Below, piece by piece: positions 8,866 to 15,992 of a stretch of DNA of 64,000 nt. This DNA is from Haloarculaceae archaeon H-GB1-1. Lineage in GTDB: Archaea; Halobacteriota; Halobacteria; Halobacteriales; Haloarculaceae. The notes beneath the pieces are model-generated. The model was not told where the DNA came from and did no database searches. It saw only the letters and a list, made by a program, of their open reading frames with translations. Positions within the stretch are counted from its first letter, which is position 1. Each line of letters opens with the position of its first letter. The position numbers were made by a program, and so were the translations under genes. The stretch is taken from positions 62,001 to 126,000 of the forward strand of contig JARUKX010000001.1 in NCBI GenBank assembly GCA_029688825.1. Reading direction: 5' to 3'.

Positions 8866-9915
8866 TCAGTCTCGGGCGTCCACGACCCGCGTTCCGGCAT
8901 CGCCTTCGAGCGCGTCGACGGCGTGGTCCAGCGAGGTGACGACGGCGGAGCGCTCGCGGCGAGACTCCCCTTCAACGAACCGACAGATCGCCTCTACCTT
9001 CGGCTCCATGCTTCCCTCGGGGAACTGACCGTCGTCCACGTGAGCGCGAAGTTCCTCGGCCGTCACGTCTTCCAGCATGCGCTGGTCGTCCGTCCCGTAG
9101 TCCAGATAGATACCGTCGACGTCGGTGAGGACGACGAGGGTGTTCGCGTCCAGCCTATGGCCGAGGACCTGCGTCAGGAGGTCCTTGTCGACGACGGCCT
9201 CGTGGCCCCGGATCTCGCCGTGGGCACGGGAGACGGGGACGCCACCGCCGCCGCCGCAGATGACGAGGTCGCGCTGGTCGACGAGCCGCTTGATGGGGGC
9301 CTCCTCGACGACGCCTATCGGCTCCGGAGACGGGACGACTCGCCGGTAATCCTGGTCGCCCGTGTCCCGAACCTTCGTCACGGACTGGCCGTCCGCGAGC
9401 ATCCGTTCGGCCCGGGACTCGTCGACGAACGGCCCGACGGGCTTCGTCGGATCGTCGAGGGCGGGGTCGTCCGGGTCGACGACGGTCTGGGTGAGGAGAC
9501 AGGCGACGGGAACGTGTTTCCACTGCCGTTCCAGCGCGGCCGTCACCTGCTGGGCCAGCATGTACCCGATCTGGCCCTGCGACATCGCGCCACAGACGTC
9601 GAGCGGCTGGGATGGCGGCTCTCCCTGTGCCTGCTGGAGCAACAGTGCTCCGACCTGCGGGCCGTTGCCGTGGGTCAGGACGACCTTGTATCCGGCCTTC
9701 ATCACCGCGACGATCTGCTCGGCGGTCTCAGCGACGGCGGCCATCTGTTCCTCGTACGTGCCGTCGGTTCCCGGCGGGACGATGGCGTTCCCGCCGAGGG
9801 CGACCATGCAGAGCGGCCGTTCCCGTGGCGTCCCCCAGAACTCCGGTGGCTGCACGTCGAGATCGAACTGCGGCTTCGCGTCGATGGACTCGTGGGCAGG
9901 GTCGTCCTCAGGCAT
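8866..9915 (-). CDS. arcC: Carbamate kinase
   Basis: Amino acid kinase fold enzyme interconverting carbamoyl phosphate plus ADP and carbamate plus ATP. The start of the catalytic domain, MVALGGNAIVPPGTDGTYEEQ, is followed by THGNGPQVG and later CGGGGGVPV, all characteristic. At 349 residues it is longer than the usual 310 because of a hydrophilic N-terminal extension of about 35 residues before the first strand. There is no arginine deiminase or ornithine carbamoyltransferase gene in the window; the neighbours are purine deaminases, so the carbamoyl phosphate source may be purine or ureide catabolism rather than arginine fermentation (inference). Confidence 0.93.
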   Translation of the reverse strand: MPEDDPAHESIDAKPQFDLDVQPPEFWGTPRERPLCMVALGGNAIVPPGTDGTYEEQMAAVAETAEQIVAVMKAGYKVVLTHGNGPQVGALLLQQAQGEPPSQPLDVCGAMSQGQIGYMLAQQVTAALERQWKHVPVACLLTQTVVDPDDPALDDPTKPVGPFVDESRAERMLADGQSVTKVRDTGDQDYRRVVPSPEPIGVVEEAPIKRLVDQRDLVICGGGGGVPVSRAHGEIRGHEAVVDKDLLTQVLGHRLDANTLVVLTDVDGIYLDYGTDDQRMLEDVTAEELRAHVDDGQFPEGSMEPKVEAICRFVEGESRRERSAVVTSLDHAVDALEGDAGTRVVDARD

Positions 9916-10397
9916 CTGTCCCTACTCACGGCCGCCAATCGCAAAGATTCTGGGGGTGGTACGAGCGTCCTCCGGTCGTCTGGCCAGGCGGGATACGAAC
10001 GGGCTTCGGGCCTGCATTCTCGTCGCATTCGTGGGCCGTGGTTGTCGAACGATTCCGCGTCGGCCTCGCTGCCGCGCTATCAGCCCCTGTTCGACTCTCG
10101 GGACCGGAAAACTGGGCCGAAGGGACAGCGGTGGACCATCATGCGGAACTCGTCGGGCCGACCACCCGTTGACCTAATGGTATGGATACTGAACCGTGTT
10201 CGAATATACCAGAATACAGATTAAAGACTTCGTGGCGGATATCCTGTGTGTACGCCGAGGAATGGAATCTGTGGTCCAATGTCGGAACCGTCGACGAGAA
10301 ACCCGTCTCCACGGGTCGAAATGGCTCTCGACAATCGTTATCGGACGGCGATAATCGCCGGAAGGCATATGAACGTGACACCGAGTCTGTAGGAACG
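9916..10397. other. Intergenic gap with promoter of HTH protein
   Basis: 482 bases between divergent genes. Open frames here are extensions or shadows with poor composition. GCATATGAAC at about 10363-10372, roughly 30 bases before the ATG at 10398, is a likely TATA element. Nothing else recognisable. Confidence 0.5.
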
Positions 10398-10886
10398 ATG
10401 GAACAGCAGCCCATCCCCCGAATCGAGTTGTACGTGCGATCGCTCCTCCCGGACGGTGCGCACGAACGTCAGGAGACGGTCATCGAGCGACTGCAGGAGT
10501 TCTCGCAGACGGATCGAATCGAGGGCTTCAGTGTCATCGCCTGGGGAAAGCAGATCGCGCCCGAATCCGCCGCCGCAGCTACCGAAGAGGGGCGGTACAT
10601 CCTCAACCGCATCGCCGAGTTCAAGCAGTGGGCCCTCTCGAACACCGTCTCTCTGGAGTCGTTCTATCAGCGCCGCACGGTCGCCTCGGAGGCCTCCGAC
10701 GGTACCTATCGAGCCATTCGACTCCCGGTGATGGGGATGGCGGAGTACGTCGGCGACGAACTCCGTCACGTCGCTCCCTGCACGAGCGGCGACGTCGTCC
10801 ACACAATCGTCAAGCGACTCGACCAGATCGAGAGCGGCGTCGCTATGGAACGCGGACCGGGCGTCGACAGCGTGCCATTCGCGTAA
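10398..10886 (+). CDS. Haloarchaeal HTH-type family protein of unknown target
   Basis: A 162-residue protein of a haloarchaeal family (by memory of related proteins beginning with IELYVRSL and annotated as HTH domain-containing). Visible landmarks are RIELYVRSLLPDGAHERQE at the N-terminus, VIAWGKQI in the middle, and LPVMGMAEY followed by CTSGDVVHTIVKRLDQIE at the end. Start is placed at ATG 10398, before this conserved beginning and about 30 bases downstream of a TATA-like box. No membrane segment. Role in transcription is a family annotation only; DNA-binding is not obvious from the sequence. Confidence 0.7.
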   Translation: MEQQPIPRIELYVRSLLPDGAHERQETVIERLQEFSQTDRIEGFSVIAWGKQIAPESAAAATEEGRYILNRIAEFKQWALSNTVSLESFYQRRTVASEASDGTYRAIRLPVMGMAEYVGDELRHVAPCTSGDVVHTIVKRLDQIESGVAMERGPGVDSVPFA

Positions 10887-11341
10887 GCGACGCCTCGTCG
10901 GTAGTGACGGGCCAGAAAAACAGCAGTCGAGCCGCAATTTGGACCCGAACGGAAGACGTTTTCCACGATCCGTACGGCCATTTCGACTTCCGTCGAGTTC
11001 GCGACCGTCACGTACGTGACGCCCGGTACTTGGCCTTCACAATCCCCCTGTTACGGGCGATCTGTGGACCGTTTCGGTTCTTCGTCGAGGGGTGATCCTC
11101 GGGTGCGTGTTACCGCACAATCGGTTGTTCCCTCGATAGCCGGAACGACAGCGATTCTGTCGTCCTCGGTCGTTCGGTGTGTCCTCGCAGCTCGGGTCTA
11201 CACTGTCCTGTATGGTGTGAGAACATATAACACAATCGCTGATTCCCACAGCGTGGGACGGACGGGTGACGAGGTGGCGGCTTTCGCAGGGTCGAAGATT
11301 ATGGTGGTCGCCACCGAACCTTCGTAAGTGGACCTCGTGCA
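10887..11341. other. Intergenic gap without recognisable gene
   Basis: 455 bases with no open frame of coding character. AACATATAACAC near 11222-11233 resembles a TATA box, but it lies more than 100 bases before the next start. I see nothing else supportable. Confidence 0.4.
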
Positions 11342-11587
11342 ATGAAATTGAACAGACTCCAGCGGTACTTCGCGACGTTCAGATACCCGATCAGCCGCGC
11401 GGAAGTGGTCGACGAGACGGCGGGCGTCGAACTGATGCTCGCCGACGGGAGCGTCGACCTCGGTGAAGTCCTCGAACGCTCGAACGCGGACGTCTTCGAC
11501 TCGGCCGACGAGCTCCTGAACGAGGTGCTTTCGCTGCTGCCGCGAGAGGCAGTGGGCGAACCGTACCAATCAGAGGGCGAAGGATAG
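11342..11587 (+). CDS. Small haloarchaeal DUF5789-like protein
   Basis: An 81-residue acidic soluble protein. The arrangement MKLNRL, YPISRAEVVDE, then a D/E-rich middle (LADGSVDLGEVLER) and FDSADELLNEVLSLLP resembles the haloarchaeal DUF5789 family, whose function is unknown. It stands alone, converging on a zinc-finger gene whose stop is 10 bases away. Confidence 0.65.
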   Translation: MKLNRLQRYFATFRYPISRAEVVDETAGVELMLADGSVDLGEVLERSNADVFDSADELLNEVLSLLPREAVGEPYQSEGEG

Positions 11588-11597
11588 GTAGCCAGAG

Positions 11598-11795
11598 TTA
11601 GCCACCCCACTCGCCACCGACGTCCTCCGCGACGTTCTCACGCCAGGACTCGAACCGTGTCCGGCAGGTCGGCGCGTCCTCGAGGTGATCGACGAATCCA
11701 GCGCCGAGATCGGTTAGTTCGGTGCCACAGAACGGACAGAAGTCCGGCGTGTCCCATTCGGGAGATGCCTCCGCCGGGTGGTCGTGCGAGGACAT
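11598..11795 (-). CDS. Small CPFCG zinc-finger protein (DUF7501-like)
   Basis: A 65-residue protein with CPFCGTEL and a later HLEDAPTCRTRF, so Cys-x2-Cys plus His and Cys could hold one zinc ion. The end FESWRENVAEDVGGEW is conserved in related haloarchaeal small proteins. Start is taken at ATG 11795 (MSSHDHPAEA), because the longer open frame upstream is not protein-like. Role unknown; small one-zinc proteins are numerous in haloarchaea and some influence stress response or motility. Confidence 0.7.
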   Translation of the reverse strand: MSSHDHPAEASPEWDTPDFCPFCGTELTDLGAGFVDHLEDAPTCRTRFESWRENVAEDVGGEWGG

Positions 11796-12192
11796 ACGAA
11801 CGGCAACGACAGCAGCAGACAAATAACCCGGGTTCGCCACTCCGTCGTCTCTCGGAGTGCATTTGCTCGTCGGTGAAGGGGTTGTGTCACGGAGGATAAC
11901 TCTCCGCTAGGACGCGGTTACCGACTGCGAAGGAGGCGAGCAGGCGACGACGGACATCCTAGCCGTGACAGCGATAGCTGTGTAATACGAGCATCGGAGC
12001 AGAAGGCACAGCTTACTCGCCGTGAGAGAGGATACAGCAGGACAGTCATCCTCGAGTTCTCGCCGTCGGTGACTTCGCGTGCGAACATGCCCCGACCTCG
12101 TCCCGAACGTTGCTCGCAGTCAGCCTCCCTCGCCGACGGGCGGCACGCTGAACCGGCCTGCAATATTTACCCCCGCACGACGTACGGGTACT
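11796..12192. other. Intergenic gap ending in stress-protein promoter
   Basis: 397 bases between divergent genes. No credible open frame. The only recognisable element is the TATA-like box just before 12193. Confidence 0.5.
12161..12170 (+). promoter_or_regulatory. TATA-like box of universal stress protein gene
   Basis: CAATATTTAC centred about 27 bases before ATG 12193, typical of a leaderless haloarchaeal transcript. Confidence 0.5.
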
Positions 12193-12645
12193 ATGGCCGA
12201 CATCGAACAGCTTCTGGTCCCCATGGACGGATCGCCGCTCTCGGAGCGAGCGCTACGCATCGCCCTGTCGGAGTACCAGCAGGCGACGGTTACGGTTCTT
12301 CACGTCATCGATCCGACGAAGCCCGGCTACAGCTATCCGGTGGAGACCGACCCGTACAACGAGCCGCTGCACGGCTCCGAAGAGTGGTACGAACGCTCCC
12401 GAGAACTCGCCGAACAGTTGTTCGAGGACGTTCACGACGTCGCGGCAGAGTACGAGGCCGACGTGACTACCGAGACGGCGGTCGGCGAACCGGGTCGCGC
12501 GATCGTCGACTACGTCGACCACCACGACGTCGATCAGATCGTCATCGGTAGCCACGGCCGGGACGAAGATACGTCATCCATGCTGGGTAGCGTTACCGAG
12601 ACGGTCGTCTTCCGCTCACCCGTTCGTGTCCTCCTGGTCAGGTGA
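12193..12645 (+). CDS. Universal stress protein UspA family
   Basis: Single-domain cytoplasmic stress protein, 150 residues. It begins with the beta-strand LLVPMDGS and ends with the nucleotide-binding signature IGSHGRDEDTSSMLGS followed by VVFRSPVRVLLVR, matching G-x2-G-x9-G-S of ATP-binding Usp proteins. Monocistronic: a promoter lies directly upstream and the next gene is more than 300 bases away. Partner and signal unknown. Confidence 0.92.
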   Translation: MADIEQLLVPMDGSPLSERALRIALSEYQQATVTVLHVIDPTKPGYSYPVETDPYNEPLHGSEEWYERSRELAEQLFEDVHDVAAEYEADVTTETAVGEPGRAIVDYVDHHDVDQIVIGSHGRDEDTSSMLGSVTETVVFRSPVRVLLVR

Positions 12646-12956
12646 GCGGTCCCATCGTCGGTCCGCTCCGCCGGGCCGATCGGCGTCCACCGAGGCCGCT
12701 TTGGAAGGCACGGACGACCACATCTACCAATCCAGGATAATACCTACAATACTGATAATTTGGGCAGAACACTCGGACGATTCGTCCGGGTCGGATACTG
12801 TGGGACAGGGAGAACCGATACGTCGGACGCCCTCGCTCGTCGGCGTCCGGGGCGACGGATGCGACGATGACGTGTGGACGTCGCCCGAATCAGCAGGCAA
12901 AACTGCGGTCGACAGGCTTCGAGGGACGAACTCGCGGTCGACGTGGTCCGATAGGG
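12646..12956. other. Intergenic gap without recognisable gene
   Basis: 311 bases. A/T-rich words near 12735-12760 (GGATAATACC, ACTGATAATTTGG) may mark a terminator or upstream promoter. No coding frame stands out. Confidence 0.35.
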
Positions 12957-13166
12957 ATGAATAATATACTGTCCACGCGCGCGGCGACGACGGCGAGCGC
13001 AGTACTCGTCGTCGTTATCGGCGTCCTCGAGTGGGTCGTTCGGCCGCTCGTTTCAGGAGCGGCCGCGGTACTGCTCGACGCCATCGTCGTCGCAGCGGCC
13101 ATCGGAATTCTCGTCATCGTCGGCGTCTCGTTCGGACAGGAACTCGCGAACTGGCTCAGCGGATGA
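12957..13166 (+). CDS. Small two-helix membrane protein
   Basis: A 69-residue protein made almost wholly of two hydrophobic segments: TASAVLVVVIGVLEWVVRPL near residues 11-31 and VVAAAIGILVIVGVSF near 47-62, separated by a small-residue loop. Start is ATG 12957 (MNNILSTR). I do not recognise a named family with certainty. It begins a run of three small genes on the same strand ahead of the mtrH-like gene. Confidence 0.6.
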   Translation: MNNILSTRAATTASAVLVVVIGVLEWVVRPLVSGAAAVLLDAIVVAAAIGILVIVGVSFGQELANWLSG

Positions 13167-13246
13167 GGTCCAACGGATGACGCACGTCAGACGTGCGGAG
13201 TACGCTACCAGCAACGTTTTTCGCCGTCGGCCGTGTGGGCCACCGC

Positions 13247-13453
13247 ATGGACGATGGCCACGTCGCAATGGAGTCCGTCACCCTGGAACTGGACGTCGAG
13301 ACGGTGGATGACCTGGACCAGGTCGCGCTCGAGCGCGACCACGCGACCAGAAGCGCGGCCGCACGAGAACTGCTCGACGAGTGGCTCGCCGGGCACCGTT
13401 GTGGAGACGATACGCCAGAGCTATCCAATCGCTCCGCAATCGACGACGGTTAA
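13247..13453 (+). CDS. Small ribbon-helix-helix-like protein
   Basis: A 68-residue protein whose core, MESVTLELDVETVDDLDQVA followed by ATRSAAARELLDEWLAG, has the pattern of a CopG/MetJ-type ribbon-helix-helix: a short strand, then two helices. ATG 13247 or the internal ATG 13268 (directly before the strand) could be the start. Such proteins are DNA-binding repressors, often antitoxins, but no toxin gene is adjacent; the next gene, 25 bases downstream, is another small protein. Confidence 0.55.
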   Translation: MDDGHVAMESVTLELDVETVDDLDQVALERDHATRSAAARELLDEWLAGHRCGDDTPELSNRSAIDDG

Positions 13454-13478
13454 CCACACCCGGACTGATACACAGGAA

Positions 13479-13691
13479 ATGACGAACGACGACAGTGAAC
13501 CCCGCGTCCCCGTGGTGTGTCCGGAGTGTGAGACGACGTCCCGCATCGAGCTCTCGGAACTGGCCGATTCGATAGCCCGACACAACGAACAGCTTCACGA
13601 CGGCGAGCAGGTGGCCGAGGTCGATCCAGAAGTCGCCGACGAGCTAGCCAATCTCGTCGCCGACGAACTGGGTCTGCTCGACGACGCGTGA
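13479..13691 (+). CDS. Small acidic zinc-ribbon-like protein
   Basis: A 70-residue acidic protein. VVCPECETTSRIELSELADS supplies one Cys-x2-Cys knuckle near the N-terminus, the remainder is helical and rich in Glu and Asp (VAEVDPEVADELANLVADEL). Its own partner for zinc would have to be another chain or the single histidines. It follows the ribbon-helix-helix gene closely and probably shares its transcript. Function unknown. Confidence 0.6.
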   Translation: MTNDDSEPRVPVVCPECETTSRIELSELADSIARHNEQLHDGEQVAEVDPEVADELANLVADELGLLDDA

Positions 13692-13769
13692 CCGCCGGCC
13701 ACGTCGAGGCGTCGGTCTCGCTCGACGAACCCCAACGAGGCGGACGCGATTCGTCTCGTCACACCTGCC

Positions 13770-13836
13770 AATATCGGACACGTTCGTCGTACCAAATCAT
13801 GTTAAAATACGTACCAATTGACCGATATCCGATATT
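13770..13836. promoter_or_regulatory. Inverted repeat upstream of mtrH-like gene
   Basis: AATATCGGA at 13770-13778 and its exact reverse complement TCCGATATT at 13828-13836, 49 bases apart, in the A/T-rich leader about 130-195 bases before the methyltransferase start. This may be a pair of operator half-sites or chance; no regulator is known. Confidence 0.35.
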
Positions 13837-13920
13837 ACTCGGGGGAGTTTCGCGTCAAATTACTGTTAAAAAACGGCCGAATTACCCCCCGTGGTAAATA
13901 GGCACCTTCAGTATTCAGGG

Positions 13921-13931
13921 CAAATATATTT
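13921..13931 (+). promoter_or_regulatory. TATA-like box of mtrH-like gene
   Basis: CAAATATATTT lies about 40 bases before ATG 13966, implying a short leader of 10-15 bases. It stands out in GC-rich surroundings and suggests a strong promoter. Confidence 0.55.
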
Positions 13932-13965
13932 CCACGTCCTCTCCTAAGGTCCGTTCGGTAGCATA

Positions 13966-14892
13966 ATGTTCACGTTCGAAGAGGAACAAGAAGTCTACGA
14001 CGTTAACGGTGTCAAGTTCGGTGGTCAACCTGGGGAGCATCCGACGGTCATGGTCGGGAGCCTTTTCTATAAGGGCGACTCAGTCCTTGAAGATCCGAAG
14101 ACCGGGGAATTCGACGAGGACGCGGCCGAAGAAGCAATCCGGAAGGTAGAGGAGCTGTCCGACAAGACCGGCAACCCGGCAGCCATCGACTGTATCGGTG
14201 ACAGCCCCGAAGCACTCATCAAACACGTCGACTTCTGTACGGAAGTCACGGACCTCCCGATCTTCATGGACGGTCCGACGCCGACCATCCGCTCCGAGGC
14301 GGCGAAGCACGTCGGCGACATCGGTGTTCAGGACCAGATCATCTACAACTCCATCGAGTCCAGCACCAAGGAAGTCGGCAAGGAGATCGAGGCCATCCGG
14401 AACAACGATATCGAGACGGCCGTCCTCCTGAGCATCGACACGAACAACCTCACTATCCAGGGCCGCTTCGACGCGCTCGAAGAGAACCTCGACGTCGCAG
14501 AGGAAGCGGAACTGGACCAGGTCATCGTCGACCCCGCCGTCATCGACATCCCGGACTCCGGGTACGCGGCGAAGGTCATCCACGAGATCAAGAAGAAGTA
14601 CGGCATCCCGGCCGGCTGTTCGCCCCACAACGAGGTCATCCAGTGGGAGATGGACGAAGACACGATGCTGGCGGAGAACTCCAAGCAGATCCGCCAGGCC
14701 GTCGCTAACTCCGTCATCACCCACCTCGGTGCTGACTTCAACCTCTACGGTCCGGTCCACGGCGCACCCGAGATGTACGAGGTCGTCTCGACCGCCGACG
14801 CGTACGTCGCCTACGGTGCCCAGATGGGCGAAGGCCGCCGTCCCTCGAAGAACCACCCGATCTACAACATCTTCCGCAAGGGCGGCGAATAA
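13966..14892 (+). CDS. MtrH-like methyltransferase (tetrahydromethanopterin S-methyltransferase subunit H family)
   Basis: TIM-barrel methyltransferase homologous to MtrH, which in methanogens moves a methyl group between a corrinoid protein and a pterin. The 308-residue protein starts with MFTFEEEQEVYDVNGVKFGG and carries MtrH landmarks: PTVMVGSLFYKGD, FMDGPTPTIRSEAAKHV, IYNSIESSTKEVGKEIEAI and GIPAGCSPHNEV. Haloarchaea lack methanogenesis and use folate-type C1 carriers, so here it probably transfers methyl groups from a corrinoid protein to tetrahydrofolate (inference). Its downstream neighbour is MetF-like, same strand, after 209 bases with a separate promoter. No MtrA or other corrinoid-protein gene is in the window. 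Assignment to the MtrH family is confident; substrate is not. Confidence 0.88.
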   Translation: MFTFEEEQEVYDVNGVKFGGQPGEHPTVMVGSLFYKGDSVLEDPKTGEFDEDAAEEAIRKVEELSDKTGNPAAIDCIGDSPEALIKHVDFCTEVTDLPIFMDGPTPTIRSEAAKHVGDIGVQDQIIYNSIESSTKEVGKEIEAIRNNDIETAVLLSIDTNNLTIQGRFDALEENLDVAEEAELDQVIVDPAVIDIPDSGYAAKVIHEIKKKYGIPAGCSPHNEVIQWEMDEDTMLAENSKQIRQAVANSVITHLGADFNLYGPVHGAPEMYEVVSTADAYVAYGAQMGEGRRPSKNHPIYNIFRKGGE

Positions 14893-15055
14893 CTGACAGC
14901 CGGGATTGACTCCGCAATCGACGAGCACAACCACAACCTATTCGATATCATAGGGGATGGGGGAGTCGGGACCGCGTCTCCCTGCTCTGTCGACGGAAGA
15001 CGGTTTGCAAGGCCCGTCGTACGCCCGGTCTTGAAGCGGAGTGACCCCAGAGTCA

Positions 15056-15069
15056 AAATATTATAATAG
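15056..15069 (+). promoter_or_regulatory. TATA-like region of metF-like gene
   Basis: AAAATATTATAATA about 35-45 bases before ATG 15102. It shows that the reductase gene can be transcribed separately from the mtrH-like gene. Confidence 0.5.
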
Positions 15070-15101
15070 ACGCATTCGAGACACACATAGAGAGACAACA
15101 T

Positions 15102-15935
15102 ATGGCAACCGAGCAAGAAAACGACCTGCTTACAGACCCGCGGTTCGAGGTGCTTCCGTTCTCGAGTTTCGACGACCAGCTGGAGGCGATTCCCGACGGT
15201 TCGAAGATCGCCATCACGTCGTCGCCCGAGAAGAGCATCATGAAGACCATCGAGCTGACAGAACAGGCCGCCAATGACGGCTACGAGGTCATCCCGCACC
15301 TCGCTGCCCGGAACGTCGAGGACGAGGCCCAGCTCGAAGAGATCGCACAACGCCTGGAGGACGTCGGCGTGGACGACATCTTCGTCCCCGGTGGCGACAA
15401 CGACGAGGCCGGAGAGTTCGAGTCGTCCTACGAACTCCTCGTCGCGCTCGAGGAGCTCGGCTACGAGTTCCCGAAGGTCGGCATCACGGGCTACCCCGAA
15501 GGGCACGCCTTCATCGAAGACGACACGCTGTGGGAGCACCTGGAGAAGAAAGAGGAGTACGGCGACTACATCATCACGCAGATCTGCTTCAAGCCCGACA
15601 CCGTCGTCGAGTGGATCGACGAGGTCCGCGCACACGACGTCGAGCTTCCCATCGAGGTCGGCGTCCCCGGTGCGATGGACGCAAAGCGCATGCTGAGCAT
15701 CGCGCGCGAGGTCGGCGTCGGTGACTCCATCAAGTACCTCCAGAAGACGACCGGCATCGGCCAGTTCGCGAAGTCGCTGCTCGGCGGTGGCGGGAAGTAC
15801 ACCCCGGACGACTTTATCGAGGGAATCGCACCACACTACCAGGACGACCACTACAAGGTCTCGGGCGTCCACCTCTACACCATGAACCAGGCTGCCGACA
15901 CCGAGGAGTGGCGCCAGGACTTCATGGACAACTAA
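15102..15935 (+). CDS. Methylenetetrahydrofolate reductase (MetF)-like protein
   Basis: A 277-residue TIM-barrel protein of the MetF type, expected to bind FAD and interconvert 5,10-methylene- and 5-methyl-tetrahydrofolate. Landmarks are FEVLPFSSFDDQ, VIPHLAARNVEDEAQLEE (the family's PHLT-like helix start), DDIFVPGGDNDEAGEF, VGITGYPEGH and ITQICFKPDTVVEWIDEVR, in the order of MetF. Compared with classical MetF the sequence is divergent. Next to an MtrH homologue it could run in the oxidative direction, taking methyl-folate to methylene-folate, or provide methyl-folate for synthesis. The gene ends the pair; the next gene converges. Confidence 0.82.
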   Translation: MATEQENDLLTDPRFEVLPFSSFDDQLEAIPDGSKIAITSSPEKSIMKTIELTEQAANDGYEVIPHLAARNVEDEAQLEEIAQRLEDVGVDDIFVPGGDNDEAGEFESSYELLVALEELGYEFPKVGITGYPEGHAFIEDDTLWEHLEKKEEYGDYIITQICFKPDTVVEWIDEVRAHDVELPIEVGVPGAMDAKRMLSIAREVGVGDSIKYLQKTTGIGQFAKSLLGGGGKYTPDDFIEGIAPHYQDDHYKVSGVHLYTMNQAADTEEWRQDFMDN

Positions 15936-15992
15936 CGACGCGCGACCCATCTCTTTCGTCGCCGTTTCGTTGCCTGCGTCACCGCCGCGCAG

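Noticed and set aside
8866-9915. Arginine deiminase pathway locus
   Set aside because: Only carbamate kinase is present; no arcA- or arcB-like gene within the window.
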